Part shown: one piece after another, positions 1-5,707 of the stretch | Numbering within the stretch: the stretch's first letter is position 1 | Layout: each line of letters opens with the position of its first letter | From: DATLFA01 sp039934635 | GTDB taxonomy: Bacteria > Actinomycetota > Acidimicrobiia > Acidimicrobiales > WLNW01 | Assembly (NCBI GenBank): GCA_039934635.1 | Contig: JBDTLT010000091.1 | Span: forward strand, 1 to 19,585 | Direction: 5' to 3' | DNA length: 19,585 nt | Made by a program: the position numbers and the translations under genes | Notes under the pieces: model-generated | Databases searched by the model: none | Seen by the model: the letters and a program-made list of their open reading frames with translations, nothing else | What the model was told of the DNA's origin: nothing

Positions 1-57
1 CCACAATTGCACCCCTCGGCGGCGACACGCTGGCGGGACTTCGCTGCTTACGCCAAT

Positions 58-90
58 GCGAGTGCTGAACGTTAACGCGAGTGCTGAACG
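58..90. repeat. 14-bp direct repeat pair
   Basis: GCGAGTGCTGAACG occurs at 58-71 and again at 77-90, separated by TTAAC, giving a 19-bp period. The copies are identical. No gene start is clearly associated with them; they could be a protein-binding site or a small tandem duplication. Confidence 0.7.
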
Positions 91-110
91 GTTGTGGCGC
101 CCCACGAACT

Positions 111-347
111 TCACAACATCAAACGATGGTCCAAATCGTTGGCATGCACCGCGAAGAGATCTGATTGCGTTTCGTTGATGGATCGCACGGCCACGGCTCC
201 GCTGCCGAGGTCGGCGCAGCAAGCGACGCCCAACGCGCCGCAGCGTAGGCATCGCCCACCACACAACACGACGCATGCGATCACTGCTGCGATCGTGATC
301 ACGAGGGTGTTCCGGGGATGCGCTAACGCGGAGCCGACGACCGCCAA
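111..347 (-). CDS. Possible small Cys-rich membrane protein (doubtful)
   Basis: A 78-residue frame starting with TTG at 347. It has one hydrophobic segment at about residues 13-31 followed by a Cys-rich stretch (CxxC and CC pairs), then a polar tail. A G-rich stretch lies about 10 nt before the start and could act as a ribosome binding site. Third positions are moderately G/C-rich but not as strongly as in the neighbouring genes, and an overlapping plus-strand frame from 94 to 597 competes with it. I recognise no family. It may be noncoding. Confidence 0.2.
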   Translation of the reverse strand: MAVVGSALAHPRNTLVITIAAVIACVVLCGGRCLRCGALGVACCADLGSGAVAVRSINETQSDLFAVHANDLDHRLML

Positions 348-673
348 GGCAATGCCGTCCCCCGCCCAGGTTCAACCGGACGATTCAGAGCGTTACGGTC
401 CGGTTGCTGCGGTCGACGTTGACTCCACAAAATTGTGGCCGTGTGCCTGTTGTCCGACGTGTCGTGCCGAGCGTGGGACCGTCAGGTGCGCTCCTGTATT
501 CAAGGGAGCCTGTTCAAACCAACGCGGATACACCGTGAGCGTGAACGATGCCAACGGTCAAGCTTTCCTAGTGCGGGTCGATTCCACCGACCGGTGAGGT
601 CGTCATGTTGTCTCCTGCTGGTAACCGGTCATCTAGGCCAGGCGAGCCGGCGACAGCGGACCCCGCTGGCCGG

Positions 674-697
674 CGTAACTCACCGCGTAACTCACCG
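674..697. repeat. Perfect 12-bp tandem repeat
   Basis: CGTAACTCACCG is present twice back to back (674-685 and 686-697) with no mismatch. It lies about 60 bp beyond the 3' end of the tRNA-like element. Function unknown; a slippage duplication is the simplest explanation. Confidence 0.75.
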
Positions 698-756
698 AGA
701 AGCAGTGACTGACTCGACCCAGTTGTACGCACGCAGTCTCACCTGGGATTTTAGGG

Positions 757-829
757 TGGAGCTATGGAGAATCGAACTCCAGACCTCTTCCACGCCATGT
801 CTGTGCTCTGGCGTAGAAGCAGCAGACCA
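757..829 (-). pseudogene. Degenerate tRNA-Ala(GGC)-like element
   Basis: The minus strand can be read as a 73-nt tRNA. It has a perfect 5-bp T stem (TGGAG/CTCCA) around a TTCGATT loop, a 3' acceptor strand TAGCTCC with discriminator A, and an anticodon loop ATGGCGT holding GGC. The part from AGAGC to AGGTC closely resembles typical bacterial tRNA-Ala(GGC). The cloverleaf is damaged: the anticodon stem pairs at only two of five positions, the acceptor stem has two mismatches, the D loop lacks its GG pair, and CCC replaces CCA. A 10-bp hairpin (787-819) uses D-arm and anticodon-arm bases and competes with the cloverleaf. It is either a decayed tRNA gene, an old attachment-site remnant, or a different tRNA-like RNA. 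I prefer a pseudogene. Confidence 0.5.
787..819 (-). other. 10-bp hairpin inside the tRNA-like element
   Basis: Read on the minus strand, CTTCTACGCC (819-810) pairs with GGCGTGGAAG (796-787) over ten positions with one G-U wobble and a 13-nt loop. On the plus strand that wobble becomes a C-A mismatch, so the minus-strand RNA folds better. It ends 5 nt before the intact T-arm. Confidence 0.55.
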
Positions 830-837
830 CGCGGCGG

Positions 838-899
838 GGGATTGACCTTCTCCTGGCAGCCAGAATCGCCCGGTGTGTCCAAATGGTTCCATCAATCCC
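838..899. other. Nested inverted repeat
   Basis: GGGATTGA (838-845) and TCAATCCC (892-899) form an 8-bp inverted repeat enclosing 46 nt. That interval contains a second short palindrome, CTGGCAGCCAG (853-863). It sits immediately 5' of the tRNA-like element on the minus strand and may belong to the same structured transcript. Confidence 0.4.
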
Positions 900-1040
900 G
901 TGCCCCTCAAGCGTCACCGTCTGTCTGTCGAACATCACGCCGCGCTGATGGTCTGACGATCGGCGAGGCGCCACTCACGTCTCAGAACGGCTCAGGAGTG
1001 AATGCTGCGGTCCTTCGTTGCGTGTTGTTTGGTCGCTGTT

Positions 1041-1057
1041 TTGTCCGCTGTGGACAA
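1041..1057. other. DnaA-box-like inverted pair
   Basis: TGTGGACAA at 1049-1057 is the reverse complement of TTGTCCACA, the DnaA box favoured in high-GC actinobacteria. TTGTCC at 1041-1046 makes a 6-bp inverted arm with it. I did not notice other boxes close by, so this is not an origin. It could be a lone DnaA site or coincidence. Confidence 0.3.
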
Positions 1058-1079
1058 CTGCGCCGCGTCCTATCCGCGT

Positions 1080-1101
1080 CCTGCGGACAGGTTTCCGCAG
1101 G
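1080..1101 (-). terminator. Hairpin after ssrA, possible terminator
   Basis: CCTGCGGA and TCCGCAGG form an 8-bp perfect stem with a 6-nt loop, beginning 6 nt past the encoded CCA of ssrA. There is no U-tract, which is common for actinobacterial terminators. Position and stem strength support a role in ending or trimming the tmRNA transcript. Confidence 0.5.
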
Positions 1102-1107
1102 TCAGTT

Positions 1108-1512
1108 TGGTGGAGCTGGAGGGAATCGAACCCTCGTCCGCTGAAGGGTCACCGCCCGCGATACGACCATTCCCGATCTCTCCACTTACGGCCATGGCGG
1201 TGACGGGTCACCTGCGCTCTGCGTGTGAGAAACCCACACCCTCGGCGCTACCGGCGGGTCTTTCCCCGCGGCCAGCGTTCTTTCTCGCCGTCAGCCGTCT
1301 TTCCGGCTGTCACCCTTCGCTTCTGTTACCGGGCTGCGATGAGTTGACCCTGCGTGCCGTTACCGGTCGCTAATGACTCGTGTACCTGATCAGATCAGGC
1401 AGCGAGTGCCAAGTTATCGTTGGCGTTTATTTTGGTGCCCTGTTTAACGAGTCTGAGCAACTCGGGTCGCACGTATCGGCTCCCGGCTTCACCGTCGAAA
1501 CCGATCAGCCCC
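1108..1512 (-). ncRNA. ssrA: Transfer-messenger RNA (tmRNA)
   Basis: tmRNA acts with SmpB to rescue ribosomes stalled on broken mRNAs and to tag the nascent peptide for proteolysis. The 5' end reads GGGGCTGATCGGTTTCGAC, the hallmark tmRNA start. The 3' end carries a T-arm (GAGGG/CCCTC around TTCGATT) and CAGCTCC-A-CCA. The 5' GGGGCTG pairs with CAGCTCC through a 7-bp acceptor stem that includes the G3:U70 pair recognised by alanyl-tRNA synthetase. The tag frame at 1424-1395 reads ANDNLALAA and ends in TGA; a short stem (CCTGATC/GATCAGG) follows directly. CCA is encoded. The length of 405 nt is normal for a one-piece tmRNA. The first codon of the tag is inferred from the typical resume position. 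The partner gene smpB lies 3.2 kb away on the same strand. Confidence 0.95.
1395..1424 (-). other. tmRNA tag-peptide reading frame
   Basis: Nine codons, GCC to GCC, followed by TGA, encode ANDNLALAA. With the alanine carried by tmRNA the added tag would be AANDNLALAA. The C-terminal LAA is the usual Clp degron. The tag is shorter than the mycobacterial ADSHQRDYALAA and begins like the E. coli tag (AND). Resume codon assignment is inferred. Confidence 0.75.
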
Positions 1513-1526
1513 ATGTGTGAACGCCC

Positions 1527-1532
1527 AGCATA
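1527..1532 (-). promoter_or_regulatory. Putative ssrA -10 box
   Basis: TATGCT on the minus strand lies 14 nt before the mature tmRNA 5' end, which leaves room for a short leader removed by RNase P. No good -35 element is visible at the usual spacing. Confidence 0.4.
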
Positions 1533-1591
1533 GCGACGCCGGTGGTTGCACCCTCGCTTGATTTCGCCCTGGCGGGGCCGACGGTGGAGTC

Positions 1592-3175
1592 GTGACTGCG
1601 ACGGCAGCCTCTTCGCGCACCGCGACCTCACCAGTGGACGCACACCCGGGGCCGCCGCCGTGGCGCGCCGCGCCGCAACCGCGGCGGCGGGCGATCCGCT
1701 GGATCGAAAGGTCCCACCTGGCCACGCGGATCACGGTGATCGGCACGCTCGCGTGGATCGTGTGGCTGTATCTCGACGTGTGGCGCCGACACGACCGCTT
1801 TGGCAGCTTCGACTACGACCTCGGCCTCCACACGCAGTACCTCTGGCTGTTGAGCCACGGTCGCTCGTTCTCGACGATCACGGGCGTGCCGGCGTTCGGG
1901 CACAACGTCACGCTCGGCTATCTGCTGTTCATTCCGTTCGGATGGCTCGGTGCCGGCGCACAGTTCCTCGACCTCGCGCAGACGATCGCGTTGGGCGCCG
2001 CGGTCATTCCCATCTACCGACTGGCGCGCCGTCGCTTCGCGTCGGATTGGACTGCGACGCTGCTCGCCGCCGTCTTCTTGCTGAACCCGGTCGTGCTCAA
2101 CCTTGTCTTCGAAACGTTCCATCCCGAGGTGATGGCCGTCGCACCGTTGCTCGGGGCGGTCGATGCCGCCGAAGACAAGCGATGGGGCCGCTTCGCGTGG
2201 CTCATCGCGTTCGCGTTGCTGTGGAAAGTCGACATCGCCCTGTTCGTGTTCATGCTCGGCTTTCGCGTGTGGCGCCGGCACAGTCGCCGCGCCGGCATCG
2301 CCACTGTCGTCGCCGGGTTCATGTGGTTCGTGTTGTGTACGTCGGTCATCATCCCGCACTTCAGCAACGGCCACTCGGTGTTCGGCCCGCTCTACGGCGA
2401 TCTCGGCGACACACCTTTGGAAGTCGCGAAGACGACGGTGACCGACCCCGGCCGCGTAATCGACCGCTTGGACGAATCCGAACCCGATCGTTATGCGCGC
2501 GATCTGTTGACGCCCTACGGATTCGTACCGTTGCTCGCGCCCGGCAGTGTCGTGCTCGCGGCACCGCAGTACGCGGTCGACTTGTTGTCCTACGCCGACT
2601 TCACGCGCAACTTCCGCATCGGCGCGCACTACCAAGCGCTGCCGACCGTCGCGTTGATGCTCGGATTGCTCGACGGACTGGCCCGGCTGCGTCGTCGCCG
2701 ACCCCAGACCTGGCAGCCGGTGGTCACCGCGCTGTGCGCGTGCACGCTCGCGACATCGGTCGCGTGGAGCGCGTTGCCCGCGGGGGTCCAGCGTCCGTTG
2801 GCGTGGAGCGCCAACAGCCAGAGCAAGTATCCGCTGCGCCACACCATTCTCGACGCCATCGAGGACGACGCCGGTGTATCCGTGCCGTACAACTTGGTGC
2901 CGCATCTCGCCGGGCGCGAGTACGTGTACACATTCCCCAACCCATGGCGGAAGTCGTACTACGGCGTCCCGGGTACTCCGGCGGCACGCCCATCCGATGT
3001 TCGTTTCCTCGTCATCGACCGGGCGACGCTCAGCGCCGAATCGACGGTGGTCGCTCGCTGCGTCACCGAATCGCGCGCGTTCGAGAGGCTTGTCGACGGC
3101 GGTGCGTTGGGGATCGAACTCTGGCAGCGCATCGAGGGCCATGATGAAGACATCGTCTGTGCCGAGGTCCCGTGA
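1592..3175 (+). CDS. DUF2079 polytopic membrane protein, copy 1
   Basis: A 527-residue integral membrane protein of the DUF2079 family, which is related to GT-C-fold glycosyltransferases. Its substrate is unknown. Seen in the sequence: a basic N-terminus, a first membrane segment at about 45-63, the family block FDYDLGLHTQYLWLLSHG soon after it (the acidic residues sit where GT-C enzymes keep their catalytic Asp), then about eight further hydrophobic segments. A C-terminal, probably extracytoplasmic, part contains HLAGREYVYTFPNPW. The GTG start at 1592 is chosen because the next protein also begins MTAT; a GGAG lies very close, at 1586-1589. It overlaps the next gene by 4 bp (GTGA), implying translational coupling. 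The two proteins are clear paralogues. A role in cell-envelope glycan or lipid modification is a guess from the fold. Confidence 0.85.
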   Translation: MTATAASSRTATSPVDAHPGPPPWRAAPQPRRRAIRWIERSHLATRITVIGTLAWIVWLYLDVWRRHDRFGSFDYDLGLHTQYLWLLSHGRSFSTITGVPAFGHNVTLGYLLFIPFGWLGAGAQFLDLAQTIALGAAVIPIYRLARRRFASDWTATLLAAVFLLNPVVLNLVFETFHPEVMAVAPLLGAVDAAEDKRWGRFAWLIAFALLWKVDIALFVFMLGFRVWRRHSRRAGIATVVAGFMWFVLCTSVIIPHFSNGHSVFGPLYGDLGDTPLEVAKTTVTDPGRVIDRLDESEPDRYARDLLTPYGFVPLLAPGSVVLAAPQYAVDLLSYADFTRNFRIGAHYQALPTVALMLGLLDGLARLRRRRPQTWQPVVTALCACTLATSVAWSALPAGVQRPLAWSANSQSKYPLRHTILDAIEDDAGVSVPYNLVPHLAGREYVYTFPNPWRKSYYGVPGTPAARPSDVRFLVIDRATLSAESTVVARCVTESRAFERLVDGGALGIELWQRIEGHDEDIVCAEVP

Positions 3176-4704
3176 CCGCCACCACCACCGATACAGCCGC
3201 GCCCGCCCCGCGAGTGGTCGACCGCATTCGGGCAATCCGGGCCATCGACGCGCCCGCGATCACGGTGCTCGCCGGAATCGTCGCGTGGATCGCGTGGATG
3301 TACCTGAACGTGTGGCGCCGCCACGACCGCTACGGCACGTTCGACAACGATTTGGGCTTCCATTCGCAGTACGTGTGGCTATTGAGCCACGGCAAGTCGT
3401 TCTCGTCGATCCTCGGGCTACCGGTGTTCGGGCACAACGCGACCTTCGGCTACTTCTTGTTCGTTCCCTTCGCCCGACTCGGTGCCGGGCCGCAGTTCCT
3501 CGACTTCGCGCAAACGGTGGCGGTCGCGCTGGGCGCATGGCCGGTGTTCCGTCTCGCGAACCGGCGCTTCGACTCGCGCTGGGCGTGCGCGACGCTGGCC
3601 GGAATCTACCTGTTGCATCCGGTGGTGATCGGCAACGTATGGGAGACGTTTCATCCCGAGGCGATGGCGATGGCACCTCTGTTGGCCGCCGTGCTCGCGG
3701 CCGAGGAAGGTAAGTGGCGCCGTTATGGCGTGCTCGTGCTGTTCGCGATGCTCTGGAAAACCGACGTCGCGCTTTTCGTCATGATGCTCGGCTTGCGGGT
3801 GCGTCGCCGTCACGATCTGCGCAGGGGCGTCTACACGTTTGCGGCGGGCGCAGTGTGGTTCACGGCGTGCGTCTCGCTGTTGATCCCGCATTATTCGGGC
3901 GGCGGCACCGTCTTCGGCCCGCTCTACGGCGACCTCGGCGATACGCCGTTCGAGGTCGCGCAGACGGGTCTCGCGCACCCGACACAAGTGGCCGACCGCA
4001 TCGTCGACAACAAACCGCATCGGTACTTCCGCGACCTCTTGGTGCCCTACGGATTCGTACCCGTGCTCGCGCCGGGCACCTTGGCGCTCAGCGCGCCGCA
4101 GTTCGCCATCAACATGTTGGCGTTGCCCACATTCACTCGTGATCCGTTCGACAACCCCCACTATCAAGCCTTGCCGGTGGTGGCACTCACGCTGGCGTTG
4201 CTCGACGCGCTCGCGCGCATACGCAAGCGATGGCCGGCGAAACTCGACGTGGCGATCAGCGCCGTGGCGGTTCTCGCGATCACATTCGCGATCGCATGGA
4301 GCGCGATACCCAATGGTTATCGACGCGGCCACTTCTGGAACGAGGACGGCGATGTGCTGCGACCCGACAAAGACGCGACCATCGCGCTCGTCGGGCCCGA
4401 CGACCCTGTCTCGGCCACCTACCTATTCGTGCCGCACCTCACGCGACGCGACTTCGTCTACTCGTTCCCCAACCCGTGGATGAAGGTCTTCTACGGCGTC
4501 GAGAAGACGGAGTTGCCCGACCCGGCACGCGTGCAATGGCTGGCGGTCGACACCACGCTGTTGAACGACGACTTCACCGCGGTGTACGAATGCATCATCG
4601 AGTCCGGCGCGTTCCAGTTCCGCCGCCAGAGTGACGATCGCACCATCGAAGTATGGGAGCGCCGACCCGGTCGCACCGAAGACCGCGCCTGCCAGCGCGA
4701 ATGA
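3172..4704 (+). CDS. DUF2079 polytopic membrane protein, copy 2
   Basis: A 510-residue paralogue of the preceding protein, resembling it along its whole length. Shared blocks include VWRRHDRYGTFDNDLGFH after the first membrane segment, ETFHPE in the middle of the protein, VFGPLYGDLGDTP in an extracytoplasmic loop, and YSFPNPWMKVFYGV near the C-terminus. The N-terminus is shorter and less basic. The start is GTG at 3172, overlapping the stop codon of copy 1 in a GTGA junction, so both are probably made from one mRNA. The gene ends 13 bp before the end of the convergent smpB. As for copy 1, the family suggests a GT-C-like transferase whose substrate cannot be read from the sequence. Keeping two adjacent copies may mean different substrates or a heteromer; that is inference. 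Confidence 0.85.
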   Translation: MTATTTDTAAPAPRVVDRIRAIRAIDAPAITVLAGIVAWIAWMYLNVWRRHDRYGTFDNDLGFHSQYVWLLSHGKSFSSILGLPVFGHNATFGYFLFVPFARLGAGPQFLDFAQTVAVALGAWPVFRLANRRFDSRWACATLAGIYLLHPVVIGNVWETFHPEAMAMAPLLAAVLAAEEGKWRRYGVLVLFAMLWKTDVALFVMMLGLRVRRRHDLRRGVYTFAAGAVWFTACVSLLIPHYSGGGTVFGPLYGDLGDTPFEVAQTGLAHPTQVADRIVDNKPHRYFRDLLVPYGFVPVLAPGTLALSAPQFAINMLALPTFTRDPFDNPHYQALPVVALTLALLDALARIRKRWPAKLDVAISAVAVLAITFAIAWSAIPNGYRRGHFWNEDGDVLRPDKDATIALVGPDDPVSATYLFVPHLTRRDFVYSFPNPWMKVFYGVEKTELPDPARVQWLAVDTTLLNDDFTAVYECIIESGAFQFRRQSDDRTIEVWERRPGRTEDRACQRE

Positions 4705-4717
4705 GGCGCGTGGCTCG

Positions 4718-5206
4718 TTATTCGCCGCGCCCCGCCCGGGCCACGGCGCGACGCGTTTCGAGATCGGACTCTCGCTTGGCGAGTGCTTGGCGTTTGTCGT
4801 AGTTCTTGCGCGCCTTACCCACCGCAATCTCGACCTTTGCCCGCCCGTCTTTGAAGTAGAGCGACAGGGGCACCAACGTGAGGCGTTCTTGGTCGACCCG
4901 CGAGCGCAGGTGCAAGATGTCGCTGCGATGCACGAGCAGCTTGCGGTCGCGATCGACCTCGTGGCTGAACGCTCCGGTGCCGTGCGAGTAGGGGGCGATG
5001 TGCATGCCGGTGAGCCAGAGTTCGCCGTCGCGCACTCGAGCGTACGCGTCGTTGAGTTGCACCTTGGCTTCGCGAAGGGCCTTGACCTCGCTGCCTCTGA
5101 GTACCAGGCCGCATTCGAGGATCTCGAGAATCTCGTAGTCGCGGCGCGCCATGCGATTGGTGGCGACCGGTTTGGTCCCTCGCTTGTCGGCACTCTTCGC
5201 AGTCAT
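4718..5206 (-). CDS. smpB: SsrA-binding protein SmpB
   Basis: SmpB binds the tRNA-like domain of tmRNA and places it in the A site of stalled ribosomes. The 162-residue protein has the expected blocks: ATNRMARRDYEILE near residue 15, GLVLRGSEVKALREAKVQLNDAY at about 33-55, ELWLTGMHIAPYSHGT, and HRSDILHLRS. A basic C-terminal tail begins at GKARKNYDKRQ and continues through residues that would form the helix entering the mRNA channel. Length is typical. ATG at 5206 is preceded by TACCCT and nine nucleotides, with no obvious Shine-Dalgarno sequence, suggesting a very short leader. ssrA lies on the same strand but is separated from smpB by the two oppositely oriented DUF2079 genes. The gene shares a 35-bp divergent promoter region with mec. 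Confidence 0.97.
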   Translation of the reverse strand: MTAKSADKRGTKPVATNRMARRDYEILEILECGLVLRGSEVKALREAKVQLNDAYARVRDGELWLTGMHIAPYSHGTGAFSHEVDRDRKLLVHRSDILHLRSRVDQERLTLVPLSLYFKDGRAKVEIAVGKARKNYDKRQALAKRESDLETRRAVARAGRGE

Positions 5207-5215
5207 AGAGAGGCG

Positions 5216-5235
5216 AGGGTAGCGGGCGCTAACGT
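5216..5235. promoter_or_regulatory. Divergent smpB/mec promoter pair
   Basis: On the minus strand TACCCT (5221-5216) lies 9 nt before the smpB ATG. On the plus strand TAACGT (5230-5235) lies 6 nt before the mec GTG. Both fit the actinobacterial TANNNT -10 pattern with leaderless or nearly leaderless starts. The whole intergenic space is only 35 bp, so the two promoters overlap. Confidence 0.5.
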
Positions 5236-5241
5236 GACGCC

Positions 5242-5658
5242 GTGCTCGAGATACCCCGCGACTGCTACTTCGCGCTCGTCGCGCACGCGCTCGACGGCCT
5301 GCCCGATGAGGCCTGCGGGCTGATCGTGGGGGGCTTCGGCAGCGATGTCGTCGAGCGGTTCGTGCCGCTGCGCAACGCCGCCGCGTCGAGCAAGATCTAC
5401 GAGATCGACCCCGCCGACTGGGCCGCCGCCGAAGACGCGGCCGACCGCGAAAAGCAGGCCATCCTGGGCGTCGTCCACTCCCACACCCACTCGTCGGCGT
5501 ACCCGTCGCCCACCGACGTGCGCCAGGCCTCGATGACCGACCCGTTCGGCGTGCTGCGCTATCTCATCGTCTCGCTCAAGCACCCCGAACCCTCGCTGCG
5601 GAGCTTCCGCATCGTCGACGATGTCATCACCGAAGAGCCGGTCAGCCTGCGCATGTGA
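5242..5658 (+). CDS. mec: JAMM/MPN zinc metallopeptidase, Mec+ type
   Basis: A 138-residue single-domain JAMM (MPN+) protein. In Mycobacterium tuberculosis the Mec+ protein removes the newly made cysteine from the C-terminus of the carrier CysO. The zinc-site pattern is complete: Glu in DEACGLIVGG (about residue 23), then HSHTH followed by SxxYPSPTD, giving the H-x-H...S...D ligands. The C-terminal block SFRIVDDVITEEPV also matches the actinobacterial family. The start is GTG at 5242, six nucleotides after a TAACGT box, so translation is probably leaderless. cysM follows after 49 bp, as expected, but no small carrier gene lies between them. The substrate is therefore either a CysO encoded elsewhere or another ubiquitin-like protein. 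Confidence 0.85.
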   Translation: MLEIPRDCYFALVAHALDGLPDEACGLIVGGFGSDVVERFVPLRNAAASSKIYEIDPADWAAAEDAADREKQAILGVVHSHTHSSAYPSPTDVRQASMTDPFGVLRYLIVSLKHPEPSLRSFRIVDDVITEEPVSLRM

Positions 5659-5667
5659 CCCCTGGGC

Positions 5668-5707
5668 GTGAACCTCTGCGACAATCCCGATACGATCAGT
5701 CGGGATT
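5668..5707 (+). promoter_or_regulatory. Palindromic promoter/operator before cysM
   Basis: AATCCCGA (5683-5690) and TCGGGATT (5700-5707) form a perfect 8-bp inverted repeat with a 9-nt centre, ending at the base before the cysM ATG. A TACGAT box (5691-5696) lies in the centre and GTGAAC (5668-5673) sits 17 nt upstream as a weak -35. A dimeric repressor bound here would cover the -10 box; alternatively the RNA stem would hide the start codon. There is no U-tract, so a terminator is less likely. Confidence 0.5.

Larger units (their letters stand above)
1..1107. other. Gene-poor region downstream of ssrA
   Basis: This stretch of about 1.1 kb holds no protein gene I can support. Its base composition looks less G/C-rich than the flanking genes, and none of the open frames shows sustained third-position G/C bias or a recognisable domain. 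It does carry two short direct repeats, a degenerate tRNA-like element, a nested inverted repeat, a DnaA-box-like inverted pair and a hairpin just past the ssrA 3' end, each listed separately. One weak small reading frame on the minus strand is also listed. The mix of repeats and a decayed tRNA-like sequence beside a tmRNA gene could be scar tissue from an old integration, but I see no integrase or clear attachment duplication. Confidence 0.5.

Noticed and set aside
94..597. Plus-strand frame of 167 codons in the gene-poor region
   Set aside because: No recognisable domain, uneven codon bias, and it overlaps a competing minus-strand frame. No clear ribosome binding site.
1041..1057. Replication origin
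   Set aside because: Only one DnaA-like site was noticed, with no AT-rich unwinding region and no dnaA or dnaN nearby.
764..1373. Several short plus-strand frames over the tRNA-like element and ssrA
   Set aside because: They read across structured RNA genes on the opposite strand, giving typical tRNA-shadow peptides.
1628..3235. Long minus-strand open frame of 535 codons over the first DUF2079 gene
   Set aside because: Its translation is Arg/Glu-rich with no domain, and it is an antisense shadow of a clear membrane protein. Such frames are common in high-GC coding DNA.
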